This document shows positions 19,949 to 28,683 of a stretch of 64,000 nt of DNA, piece after piece. Every line of letters begins with the position of its first letter. Within the stretch, counting starts at the first letter, position 1. The position numbers and the translations under genes were made by a program. Source of the stretch: Stieleria mannarensis (GTDB lineage: Bacteria; Planctomycetota; Planctomycetia; Pirellulales; Pirellulaceae); the NCBI RefSeq assembly GCF_014154935.1, contig NZ_JACEHH010000004.1, positions 246,890 through 310,889 on the forward strand, read 5' to 3'. The notes under the pieces were generated by a model. That model worked only from the letters and a program-made list of their open reading frames with translations. It was not told where the DNA came from and searched no databases.

Positions 19949-21478
19949 ATGCCATCGCCCAGATCCATCTGCATCACATCCATCTTCGTCACGCTGTTGA
20001 TCGGCCTTTCCGCCCGGGCGCACGACTACTTCACGATCCAAGTCGTGGACGACGTGACCGGGCGAGGGGTTCCGATGGTCGAACTCAAGACGGTCAACGA
20101 CGTTTGTTATCACACCGATTCGGCCGGGATCGTTGCCTTGGACGAACCCGGTCTGATGGGGCAAACCGTGTTCTTTCATGTCAGCAGTCACGGTTACGAG
20201 TTTCCCAAGGACGGCTTCGGTTTTCGCGGCACACGATTGAAGGTTCAGTCCGGTGGAACGGCGACGGTAAAGATCAAGCGGTTGAACATCGCCGAGCGTC
20301 TTTATCGAATCACGGGCGCTGGGATCTATCGTGACAGCCTCCTGGTCGGGCGTCCCGTGCCGATCGAGCAGCCCGTGTTGAACGGGCAAGTCTTCGGATC
20401 CGACAGCGTCGTCAATGCCGTCTACAACGGAAAACTGTACTGGTTCTGGGGTGACACGAACCGGCCGTCTTACCCGTTGGGCAATTTCCATGTGCCCGGT
20501 GCGGTATCACGATTGCCGAGTGACGGTGGGCTGGCCCCCGACGTCGGTGTCGACTTGGAATACTTTGTCGACCAAAACGGCTTTGCCAAACCGATGGCCA
20601 AGCTTCCCGGCGCCGGCCCAACCTGGATCAATGGCCTGATCACGCTGAGAGACGATGGCAACAAGGGACGCGAGCGGATGTTTGCCGCCTACGTCAAAAT
20701 CAAACCGCCGCTGACCGTTTATCAACGAGGATTGGCGGAGTTTGATGACGGAGCCAACCGATTCGAAAAACGACTCTCGTTCGCGGTCGATGCACCGCTG
20801 TATCCATTCGGGCATCCCTTTGTGCATGAAGACGACGGCGTCGACTATGTGTATTTCGCCGATCCGTTTCCCATCGTCCGCGTCCCCGCGACGGTCGATG
20901 CGTTGATGGACTTGGCTCAGTACCAAGCTTACACGTGCTTAACGCAGGGCAGTCGCGGCGATGCCTTCGAAGTGGAACGGAGCGATGGTGAGCCCGTGTT
21001 CGGTTGGAAACCGGACACGATCCCGTTCACGCCCCAGCTTCAGAATCGACTGGTCAAAGCCGGGTATCTTGATTCGGACCAAGGACTGTTCCAATTGATG
21101 AACGAACAAGACCAACCGGTCACGATGCACCGCGGGTCGGTGGCCTGGAACGCATATCGAAACCGCTGGGTGATGATCGGGGTCCAGCACGCGGGAACAT
21201 CGATGCTGGGGGAAGTCTGGTACGCGGAATCCGAGCGACTGACCGGCCCCTGGACCCACGCCCGCAAGATCGTCAGCCATCGGCGGTACAGTTTCTACAA
21301 CCCGAAACAGCACCCCGTTTTCGCTAGAGACAACGGACGGGTGATCTTTTTCGAGGGCACGTACACGGCGACGTTTTCGGGCAACGACGATCCGACGCCT
21401 CGCTACGATTACAACCAAATCATGTACAAACTGGACCTTTCCGATCCCCGGCTGGGTTTGGCGGATGGGAAGCACTAA
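19949..21478 (+). CDS. Secreted propeller-like protein, carbohydrate-active-type, unknown specificity
   Basis: This is a 509-residue protein with a signal peptide from ATG 19949 (ICITSIFVTLLIGLSARA). The mature N-terminus (~25-110) looks like a carboxypeptidase-regulatory-type beta domain (VDDVTGRGVPMVELKTVND). The rest resembles a five-bladed propeller, with WFWGDTNRP (a motif recalled from DUF4185-like and GH43/GH117-like folds), HPFVHEDDGVDYVYFADP, WVMIGVQH and EVWYAESERLTGPW. I cannot assign a catalytic site. An upstream in-frame ATG at 19862 would place 29 residues before the signal peptide and is unlikely. A dispersed repeat lies upstream at 19789. Confidence 0.7.
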   Translation: MPSPRSICITSIFVTLLIGLSARAHDYFTIQVVDDVTGRGVPMVELKTVNDVCYHTDSAGIVALDEPGLMGQTVFFHVSSHGYEFPKDGFGFRGTRLKVQSGGTATVKIKRLNIAERLYRITGAGIYRDSLLVGRPVPIEQPVLNGQVFGSDSVVNAVYNGKLYWFWGDTNRPSYPLGNFHVPGAVSRLPSDGGLAPDVGVDLEYFVDQNGFAKPMAKLPGAGPTWINGLITLRDDGNKGRERMFAAYVKIKPPLTVYQRGLAEFDDGANRFEKRLSFAVDAPLYPFGHPFVHEDDGVDYVYFADPFPIVRVPATVDALMDLAQYQAYTCLTQGSRGDAFEVERSDGEPVFGWKPDTIPFTPQLQNRLVKAGYLDSDQGLFQLMNEQDQPVTMHRGSVAWNAYRNRWVMIGVQHAGTSMLGEVWYAESERLTGPWTHARKIVSHRRYSFYNPKQHPVFARDNGRVIFFEGTYTATFSGNDDPTPRYDYNQIMYKLDLSDPRLGLADGKH

Positions 21479-21596
21479 GGGACGCATCTTTTCGCTCACG
21501 TTGTCGCGGAAAATGGGTTATGATGGTTGGCCGTCCTCTCGATCGTTTGAGACCCCGTCCCACCCCAAACCCCGCATCCGCATGGAGCCTTTTCCG

Positions 21597-23144
21597 ATGA
21601 AACAGATTACCCGCCGCCAGTTCAACGCCGCATCGGCCGCCTCGCTCGCCGGGCTGGCGACCGCCGTCCACACCAGTTCGGCCGCCAAGGCGGCTGACAG
21701 CCCCAACGAAAAACTGGGCGTCGTGGTCGCAGGGGTAAATGGACGCGGCCAGTCGCACGTCGCGGGTTTTGGCAACGATCCGCGTGCGGAAGTACGCGCC
21801 ATCGTCGAGGTCGATTCCAAGGTCGCCGAGCAGCGTGCCGGATCGATCGAAAAACGCACCGGAAAGAAGCCGACGGTGTACCGCGACATCCGCGAAGCGC
21901 TCGAGAATGACGATCTGCAAATCGTCACCTGCGCCACGCCGAACCACTGGCACGCCCTGATCGGTGTGTGGGCGATGCAAGCGGGCAAAGATGTTTACCT
22001 GGAAAAACCGATCAGCCACAACGTCAACGAAGGGCGCGCGCTGGTCGCGGCGGCCAAGAAGTACGGCCGCATGTTCCAAACCGGAACGCAGTGCCGCAGC
22101 AGCAACGGCGTGATCGACTTGGTCGACTTCATCCAAAGCGGCGGGATCGGCGAAGTTAAATTGGCTCGCGGGCTTTGCTACAAACGCCGCAAATCGATCG
22201 GGCCGCTGGGCGATTACCCCGTCCCCGATTCGGTCGATTTCAACCTCTGGAGCGGGCCGGCCACCTACACCGACCCCAAAGTGACACGCCAACGATTCCA
22301 TTATGATTGGCACTGGCAACGTCACTACGGCAACGGCGATTCGGGCAACCAAGGCCCGCACCAAACCGACGTCTCGCGTTGGGGGCTGGGACTGGAACGT
22401 CACCCCAACTCGATCCTGACCTACGCCGGACGTTTGGGGTACCAGGCCGAACGCAAAGATCCCAACTACGTCGACGCCGGGGACACCGCCAACACGCAAG
22501 TGTCGATCTACGATTATGGCGACAAGACCATCGTGTTTGAAACGCGCGGGTTGAGTGTCGACAACAGTGCCGACGATGAAATCAACGAGTTGTTCGGCAG
22601 CACCCGAGGCAACAAGATCGGAGTCGTTTTCTACGGCAGCGAAGGCTATGCGATCCAAGGTCCGAATTACGAGAATGGACGGGTCTTTGACCTGAACAAG
22701 AAGCCCGTGCGTGATTTCAAACACAATACCAAAGAAGACGGTCAACTCAACGAGTTGCACATGAGCAACTTCATCGATGCCGTGGTCTCGCGTGATGGTT
22801 CCAAGTTGAACGCCGATGCGACGTGCGGACACCTGTCCGCCTCGATCGCGCACCTGGGCAATATTTCCTATTACGTCGGACAGGAAAACCGCGTCAGCCC
22901 CGACGACATCGCCGCTGCCGTCGAAGCCTTCGGTTCCTCCGACGACGACTCGGAAACGCTGCAGCGAACCCTGCGACATCTCCGCGACAACGGTGTCAAA
23001 CCCGAAGTCGAACAACTGTCGCTCGGACCGGTGTTAAAATTCGACCCCGTCGCCGAACGTTTCGCCGACAACGATGCCGCCAATGCGATGTTGACACGTC
23101 AGTATCGCGACGGATTCGTCGTCCCGGATCCCGACAACGTCTGA
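21597..23144 (+). CDS. Gfo/Idh/MocA family oxidoreductase with Tat signal
   Basis: The 515-residue enzyme begins MKQITRRQFNAAS, a twin-arginine signal with a hydrophobic Ala-rich stretch to ~32. The nucleotide-binding Rossmann motif is GVNGRG (46-51), and the conserved EKP lies at 136-138 (KDVYLEKPIS). A later HQTDVSRW segment fits the active-site region of the family. These enzymes oxidise or reduce sugars with NAD(P); Tat export of a folded, cofactor-loaded enzyme is common in planctomycetes. Start at 21597 is supported by GGAG 9 nt upstream; the open frame extends to 21465 without a ribosome site. The long opposing frame 21420-23015 is a shadow. Confidence 0.88.
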   Translation: MKQITRRQFNAASAASLAGLATAVHTSSAAKAADSPNEKLGVVVAGVNGRGQSHVAGFGNDPRAEVRAIVEVDSKVAEQRAGSIEKRTGKKPTVYRDIREALENDDLQIVTCATPNHWHALIGVWAMQAGKDVYLEKPISHNVNEGRALVAAAKKYGRMFQTGTQCRSSNGVIDLVDFIQSGGIGEVKLARGLCYKRRKSIGPLGDYPVPDSVDFNLWSGPATYTDPKVTRQRFHYDWHWQRHYGNGDSGNQGPHQTDVSRWGLGLERHPNSILTYAGRLGYQAERKDPNYVDAGDTANTQVSIYDYGDKTIVFETRGLSVDNSADDEINELFGSTRGNKIGVVFYGSEGYAIQGPNYENGRVFDLNKKPVRDFKHNTKEDGQLNELHMSNFIDAVVSRDGSKLNADATCGHLSASIAHLGNISYYVGQENRVSPDDIAAAVEAFGSSDDDSETLQRTLRHLRDNGVKPEVEQLSLGPVLKFDPVAERFADNDAANAMLTRQYRDGFVVPDPDNV

Positions 23145-23674
23145 TCGGCGGGTTTGGAAAACCTGTGGGATAGCCTAGCGAGGTGAATTTTGATTCTCTC
23201 TCTCTCTGGGAGAGACGGCGTTTGCACAGCAAGCAAACGCCAGAGAGGGGCCTCGGCTTGAGAAAGTCTTGGCGACTTCCGCCACGATCAATTCGGTCAC
23301 TTCTACATTCGACCCCATAGGAATCAAGTTAAGCGGACGATCCATCGCTGAGTCGAATTCACTCTCCCTCTGTGAGGGTCGCGGAGGAGTGAGCGACGAC
23401 GCGGGGAGGGTTGCCTGTGGCTCGAAGGCACTTAAACACCGCGAATCGACCCTCCCCTCGCTGCGCTCGACCCTCCCTGCCAGGGAGGGTGATTTCCAAA
23501 AACCGCACGACCTCTGGCTAAGAGGCGTTTCGATTGGGCCAGCCGTCGATTTCAGTTACTCCCTCGCTGCAAGATTCTCCGTAACAACCTCGCCCCCGGT
23601 CCGCTTGGTCCATCGTACGGGAGCGTCTTTCGACGCTCATTGGTCCAAAAACCGACGATTGCAGGCCCGGCGAT
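23145..23674. other. Repeat-rich intergenic region
   Basis: These 530 bp have no supportable gene. Seen: GTGGGATAG at 23168; a (TC)n tract at 23193-23206; a hairpin GGCGTTTGC/GCAAACGCC at 23217-23243; a CCCTCCC-rich segment from ~23360; and a perfect palindrome ACCCTCCCTGCCAGGGAGGGT at 23470-23490. They look like nested planctomycete intergenic palindromes. The downstream kinase promoter was not identified. Confidence 0.6.
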
Positions 23675-25735
23675 ATGGTCATTCTCGAACAAGGCAACGA
23701 GCCGATTCCGGGCTACTTCTTGGCCGAAAAGCTCGGCGAAGGGTCGTTCGGAGTCGTCTGGTCGGCCGACGGACCGGGCGAGACCAGGGTCGCACTCAAG
23801 TTTCTGGATCTACATCAGGCCGGGGGAGCGAAGGAGTTGGAGTCGATCTCGGCGATCAAGAACATTCGACACCCCAACTTGCTGCCGATCACGGGGTTTT
23901 GGTTGCTGGATCGATCCGGAAAACCGATCCGCGACGGCCGTGCGAATCGGTTTCGTCTGACATCCAGCGAGCCGGCTACCCTGGTCATCGCGATGGTGGT
24001 CGGCGAGAAAAGCTTGGACGACGTGTTGCAAGACTATCGCTCGCGCGGCCGGTCGGGGATTCCCTTGCCCGAGCTGCTGGACTATGTCGAAGACGCCGCC
24101 CGGGGATTGGACTTTCTCAATGCACCGCGGCACGACCTCGGTGACGGGCGGCGGGTCTCCATCGCCCATCGCGACATCAAACCCGACAACATCTTGCTGG
24201 TCGGCGATGCCGCGGTGCTATGTGATTTTGGAGTCGCCCGCCCTTGCTATGCCGAATCGATTCGCTCGACCGGGATGATCGGTTCCCCCGCGTTCATCTC
24301 GCCGGAAAGCATTTCAGGAAACGCCGCCGGCGGTGCCAGTGACCAGTATTCACTGGCGTTGACGTACTACTACCTGCGCACCGGTGACCATGCGATTCGG
24401 GCGACCGATCAAGCGGCGGCGCTGCATTGTCACGTCAGCGGCGAACTGGATTTTTCCAAGGTCGGCCCGGCCGAACAACGCGTGCTCCAGCGGGCCACGC
24501 GACTGGAGACGAACGAGCGTTTCGAGTCCTGCCGGCGAATGACGCGTGCGCTCCATCGCGCCGTCGCTCTGTCGTCCCAGGCGGTGTCGCTGGATCCGTC
24601 GATCAGGCAGCTCAATGCCGACGTGACCGAGACCGCGATCGACCCCCGATTCGATTCCACAACGGCGGCCGCGGGAGCAACCGCCGCGGTGCCGCGCCCG
24701 GCGTCCATCGTCGGCAGGACAGGATCCTGGCGGAAACGAGCCCCCGGTCGCCCCCGCCCGATCCGCCGGGCGATCGTTTCAGTCGCGATGGTCACACTCG
24801 CAGCCATCGCGGTGCAATTCGTCTCGCCTGGTCCTCGGGCCCAAATCGGCAAACGGGATCACATCGCAGAACAACGGCCCGAAGGCTTGCGCCGATCGAA
24901 TGAGCCTCGCTTGACGTCCGACGGCCCGGGGCAGCGCTCGGCCCCGTCGCCGATCGGCGCGGTCAACGCGGTCAACGCGCTGGGCTTGCGGCAAACGGTT
25001 GAAGTCCCACGGAGATCGGCCTCCGAACACCACTCCCTTGCGCCCGATGCTGAACCCGCTGCGATGGTCGTCGAACCGGACACAGCCGACACCACCGACG
25101 TGAACAAGGATTCGACCTCATCCAACGCCGGCGCGGAATCCGCAATCGAATCGGTCGCTGACGAGGCCATCGCGGGGGAATCCGTCGCGCCCGAAACCAC
25201 GGACCAGGCCCCCGCCTCCTCGCCCGCCAGCACCGAGACGATTAACGGGGAAGACCTGACGATCGCCGTCTTCGCCAAACTTGGTGGCGCACTCAGTCAT
25301 GACCAGACGGAACTGGACCTGTCGGGGACCAAGGTGACGGTGGAGGATCTTTCGCGGTTGCGTTTCCTGCCATCGCTTGTTTCTTTGTCGGTGGAGAACA
25401 CACCGATCGACGATGAAGGGTTGGCTGAAATCGTTCGCCGGCAGCCGAAGTTGCAATCACTGTACCTTGCCAAAACCAAAGTCACCGATGCGGGACTGAA
25501 GCACTTGCGAGAGCTACGTGAATTGGTCCGTGTGGATCTGGCATCGTGCAAGGTCCGCGACGAAGGGTTGGTGCATTTGCACGCGCTGGAGAACCTGCAA
25601 GCGGTCGGATTGAGTTCGACGGCGGTATCGCCAGCCGGGATGGAAACACTGAGCGAAGTCCTGGCACACCGGGCCGTGATCCAAGGCCCCGAATTCAGCC
25701 TGTTGGGCGGCAAACGATTCGACGTGATGCATTGA
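23675..25735 (+). CDS. Membrane Ser/Thr protein kinase with C-terminal leucine-rich repeats
   Basis: The product has 686 residues. The kinase domain (~14-300) has all key motifs: GEGSFG loop (21-26), VALK with K42, HRDIKPDN (165-172, catalytic D167), DFG (184-186) and GSPAFISPE. One transmembrane helix at ~367-385 (AIVSVAMVTLAAIAVQF) places the kinase in the cytoplasm and the C-terminus outside. A Ser/Thr/Glu-rich spacer leads to four LRR-like units at ~560-670 (LVSLSVENTPIDDEGLAEI; LQSLYLAKTKVTDAGLKHL). The LRRs are a likely ligand-sensing region. It stands alone between two repeat-rich gaps. Confidence 0.88.
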   Translation: MVILEQGNEPIPGYFLAEKLGEGSFGVVWSADGPGETRVALKFLDLHQAGGAKELESISAIKNIRHPNLLPITGFWLLDRSGKPIRDGRANRFRLTSSEPATLVIAMVVGEKSLDDVLQDYRSRGRSGIPLPELLDYVEDAARGLDFLNAPRHDLGDGRRVSIAHRDIKPDNILLVGDAAVLCDFGVARPCYAESIRSTGMIGSPAFISPESISGNAAGGASDQYSLALTYYYLRTGDHAIRATDQAAALHCHVSGELDFSKVGPAEQRVLQRATRLETNERFESCRRMTRALHRAVALSSQAVSLDPSIRQLNADVTETAIDPRFDSTTAAAGATAAVPRPASIVGRTGSWRKRAPGRPRPIRRAIVSVAMVTLAAIAVQFVSPGPRAQIGKRDHIAEQRPEGLRRSNEPRLTSDGPGQRSAPSPIGAVNAVNALGLRQTVEVPRRSASEHHSLAPDAEPAAMVVEPDTADTTDVNKDSTSSNAGAESAIESVADEAIAGESVAPETTDQAPASSPASTETINGEDLTIAVFAKLGGALSHDQTELDLSGTKVTVEDLSRLRFLPSLVSLSVENTPIDDEGLAEIVRRQPKLQSLYLAKTKVTDAGLKHLRELRELVRVDLASCKVRDEGLVHLHALENLQAVGLSSTAVSPAGMETLSEVLAHRAVIQGPEFSLLGGKRFDVMH

Positions 25736-26114
25736 GGATCGTGAGCATTCTGGATGGTCGCGGGAGCAGCCGGTCGCAGCAGTCGATCCGCTTTCCACCA
25801 TTCTGCCCCGAATCATTCTGCCATCGTTCCCCCTGATTACCACCGACGTGACAGGGCACGGTGGGTGGAGAGGTAGGAAAATTTAGGAGGTAAGAAAATT
25901 CGCTCCATCGATCGATGGTGGTGCCCTTCATCATTTTCTTACCTCCAAAATTTTCTCACCCCAGCTTCCGCAGCGCCTCTTGACTTCACACCAAGCGCGG
26001 CCCAAGCGTGTATCCTGTGGGCCCCTCCAAACGTTTCGTCACGGTAGGCCCGATCGGCATCGCGTCCTGACCGACCGTGAAAGACTTGGAACGCGCCCCC
26101 GTGAGACCGAGCTG
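25736..26114. other. Intergenic region with two dispersed repeats
   Basis: These 379 bp contain an inverted copy of the ATTCTGCC repeat (25798-25826) and a large hairpin (25870-25962). No gene is seen. Frame 25980-26114 is open into the transporter, but the transporter's hydrophobic start is at 26115. Confidence 0.6.
25870..25962. repeat. Imperfect 30-bp inverted repeat (TTTTCTTACCTCC family)
   Basis: The left arm contains GGAGGTAAGAAAAT and the right arm ATTTTCTTACCTCC, with outer parts also pairing (AGGTAGGAAAATTT with AAATTTTCTCACC). The loop is about 30 nt and contains CATCGATCGATG. A single related arm sits at 3412-3438. It looks like a dispersed palindromic element. Confidence 0.75.
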
Positions 26115-28259
26115 ATGACCTGGATCGATTACGTCGTTGTTGCTGTTTACTTCATCGTGATGATCGCCATCGGATTGTGGGCGATGGGGCGTGTCAAAGG
26201 CCAAGAAGATTACTTCATGGGTGGGCGTGGTTTCGGCAAACTGCTGCAAACCTTTGCCGCCTTCGGCGCCGGAACCGGGGCACACGAACCGATCCAGGTC
26301 GGCCGCACGGGTTGGACCAGCGGGCTAAGCGGTGTGTGGTCGGCGTTGATGTGGCTGTTCGTCACGCCGGTGTATTGGATCACCGCGGTGTGGTATCGGC
26401 GGATGCGCCACCTGACGCTCGGGGATTGGTTCGTCGAACGTTACGATTCCAAAGCCCTGGGGGCGGCCTACGCCGTTTTTGCGATCATCTTCTACATGTT
26501 TTATCTGTCGACAATGTTGTCGGCGATCGCCAAGTTCGCGGTGCCGTTGATGGGCATCGATCAAATCGCGGGGTTGGACCTGAAGTACGTCTTGATTCCG
26601 GGATTGGCGGGAATCGTGATCGTCTACGGCGTGCTGGGAGGGCTGACCGCGGCCTACTGGACCGACTTGATTCAGGGGATTTTCATCATCCTGTTGAGCG
26701 TCCTGCTGATTCCCTATGGGCTTTGGGCGTTGGTCAAAGAGTTCGGCGATCCGGCGACTCAGGGGTTCATGGACGGATTCAAGATCATGCACGAGCGTGT
26801 TTCGCCGGACTACTTCAGCCTGTTTGCCGGGCCCAGTGCGGGCGAGTTTCCGCTCCAGTACATCGTCGCGCTGACCTTATTGGCATTGGTCGGGATTGTC
26901 GTCCAGCCACACTTCATCGCGACCGGCGGTGGTTCGGCAAAAAGCGAAAATGAAGCTCGGATCGGCTTGGTCGTCGGCAACTTTTTAAAGCGGCTGTGCA
27001 CGGTCGGCTGGGCGATCACGGCGTTAATCGCGTTGGCGCTGTTGGCCAGTCGTCCGGAATTGGCGGTCGACCCGGATTTGGTTTGGGGAATCGCGGCACG
27101 CGAGATCCTCGGGCCGCTGAACTTGGGGCTGGTCGGTCTGATGCTGGCCTGCTTGATGGCCGCGATGATGAGTTCGGCCGACACGTACATGATCGTCAGT
27201 TCGGCGCTGATCACCCGAAACCTGTATGCGGCCTTTGTCAACCCGACGGCGACGGACCGCCAGAGTGTCAAAGTGGCGCGATTGACCGGGTTGGCGATCA
27301 TCCTGGGCGCGTCGGTCGTGGCGATCACCATGGCCGACGTGTTCGCGCAGTTCACGTTTGCGATCGAATTGCCGATCCTGTTTGCCGCCCCGTTCTGGAT
27401 CGGAATGTTTTGGCGGCGTGCCAATCGCACCGCGGTGTGGATCACGATCGCGTTCTCGGCGTTGTTCTTTTTTATTCTGCCGGTCGCCATCCCGACGCTC
27501 GCCCCCGGCATGCGACTGGACCCACAGTGGACGACGACCACCAACCGCATCACCAAGTCCATCATGCGCTCCGCCACGCCGGCTGATGTCGCCCGGCATG
27601 AAGCCTGGGTCGAAGCGATGGAGCAAGCCGAGGGTGACCAGGCGATGCGTGACAAGATCGGTGCAGAACCGCCCCGCTGCCAAGTCGGAGATCAAATCGA
27701 AGTGATCCTGGTATCCGGCGACAAGTCGATTTTTTGGACCGGCGGCGTTGAACCCGTCGGTGAAGACTCGCTGGAAATGATCAGCACGGTGCGCGAGGGG
27801 GCGACATCGATCCTGACCCAGCGACGCGTCGGACAGTTACGGGGCGAAGGGCAATTGAAACTCGATTTCCTGCTTTACCATTACCTCGGAGTCGATCTGG
27901 CCAACGTCTCCAAGGCGACCCTGGAAACGTTGCGTTTGCCGACACGGGTGATGTTGCCGTTTTTGGTTCTGATCGTTGCCAGTTATCTGACGCCACGCAC
28001 CAGAGAGTCAGTTTTGGATCGCTATTATGCCAAGATGAAAACGGAGGTCGATCCGGACCCGGAAACGGACCGGCGAAATCTGGAAGCGTCGTACAGCGAT
28101 CCGAAACGGTTCGAAGACCGTCGGCTGTTCCCCGGCACGGACATCGAAGCCTTGCGCCCACGCACGTCCGATGTCGTCGGCTTTGCCATCTCCGTCGCAG
28201 TTTGCTTCGTCGTGATCGCCCTGCTCGTGTGGCTGGCCGGCATCGGCGCCGCAGGGTAG
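26115..28259 (+). CDS. Sodium:solute symporter (SSS family)
   Basis: The 714-residue membrane protein starts MTWIDYVVVAVYFIVMIAIG and continues with KGQEDYFMGGRGFGKLLQ, the classic SSS opening (first helix, then the xDYFxGGR loop). Around 12-13 helices are visible, including the long GLVGLMLACLMAAMMSSADTY region typical of the Na+ site area (MxSSxD). A ~150-residue hydrophilic insert (residues ~470-620) precedes the last two helices. Family members import sugars, amino acids or organic acids with Na+; substrate unknown. Near glycan-degrading genes, sugar or uronate uptake is plausible (inference). Confidence 0.88.
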   Translation: MTWIDYVVVAVYFIVMIAIGLWAMGRVKGQEDYFMGGRGFGKLLQTFAAFGAGTGAHEPIQVGRTGWTSGLSGVWSALMWLFVTPVYWITAVWYRRMRHLTLGDWFVERYDSKALGAAYAVFAIIFYMFYLSTMLSAIAKFAVPLMGIDQIAGLDLKYVLIPGLAGIVIVYGVLGGLTAAYWTDLIQGIFIILLSVLLIPYGLWALVKEFGDPATQGFMDGFKIMHERVSPDYFSLFAGPSAGEFPLQYIVALTLLALVGIVVQPHFIATGGGSAKSENEARIGLVVGNFLKRLCTVGWAITALIALALLASRPELAVDPDLVWGIAAREILGPLNLGLVGLMLACLMAAMMSSADTYMIVSSALITRNLYAAFVNPTATDRQSVKVARLTGLAIILGASVVAITMADVFAQFTFAIELPILFAAPFWIGMFWRRANRTAVWITIAFSALFFFILPVAIPTLAPGMRLDPQWTTTTNRITKSIMRSATPADVARHEAWVEAMEQAEGDQAMRDKIGAEPPRCQVGDQIEVILVSGDKSIFWTGGVEPVGEDSLEMISTVREGATSILTQRRVGQLRGEGQLKLDFLLYHYLGVDLANVSKATLETLRLPTRVMLPFLVLIVASYLTPRTRESVLDRYYAKMKTEVDPDPETDRRNLEASYSDPKRFEDRRLFPGTDIEALRPRTSDVVGFAISVAVCFVVIALLVWLAGIGAAG

Positions 28260-28679
28260 GCGTCTGCTTCTCCTAACTCGTTCCAAGGCTCGGGACGTGA
28301 AATGTATTGCTGATTCATGACGATGCGTTCCCACTTCCAAATGGCTCCCCTCTCCCCCGGAAAACCTGACTCGCTGAAGCTCGCCAGGTTTTCCGGGGGA
28401 GAGTGGAGCCAGAATCATCAATATTGTCTTGCTCCCAAGGGTATTGGTCAGCAATGAATTTCATGTTCTCCGCCGTGGAATGCGATGGAAGGGGGGCTCC
28501 GCCTTGCAAGTGATCAGGCGGAGCCTGAGAACAAGGAAAGTACGATGGCCCTTCCGGACCGTCGTCCTTCGTACATCGTACATCGGTGCGACGACCTCGA
28601 AAGGACGTCGTGCTGGCAATCCCAAAATCCAATCGGAACAGTGCACTCGACGCCGATGCGAAACTCTAGGCGAGTTCCG
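28260..28679. other. Intergenic region holding a nested palindromic element
   Basis: These 420 bp separate convergent genes. The left 210 bp form a long palindrome (separate entry). The right part contains a GC-rich stretch and, at its edge, the dispersed repeat at 28657-28683. No gene is supported. Confidence 0.6.
28298..28470. repeat. Nested inverted-repeat element (about 170 bp, MITE-like)
   Basis: The inner arms 28350-28368 and 28385-28403 are perfect complements (CTCTCCCCCGGAAAACCTG). Further out, TGGCTCC pairs with GGAGCCA, and GTGAAATGTATTGCTGA near 28298 pairs imperfectly with TCAGCAATGAATTTCAT near 28449. A nested palindrome of this size resembles a non-autonomous miniature element. 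No target-site duplication was identified by eye. Confidence 0.65.
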
Positions 28680-28683
28680 CTAC
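28657..28683. repeat. Dispersed repeat AACTCTWGGCGAGTTCCGC
   Basis: This copy shares TGCGAAACTCTAGGCGAGTT plus flanks with the inverted copy at 3590-3616. The stop codon of the DUF1501 gene lies inside it, so the repeat abuts or forms the 3' end of that gene. Confidence 0.7.

Noticed and set aside
21420..23015. Long minus-strand open frame opposite the Gfo/Idh/MocA gene
   Set aside because: A shadow of a GC-rich gene with strong codon bias; no family motifs, and the plus strand has a complete enzyme with ribosome site and Tat signal.
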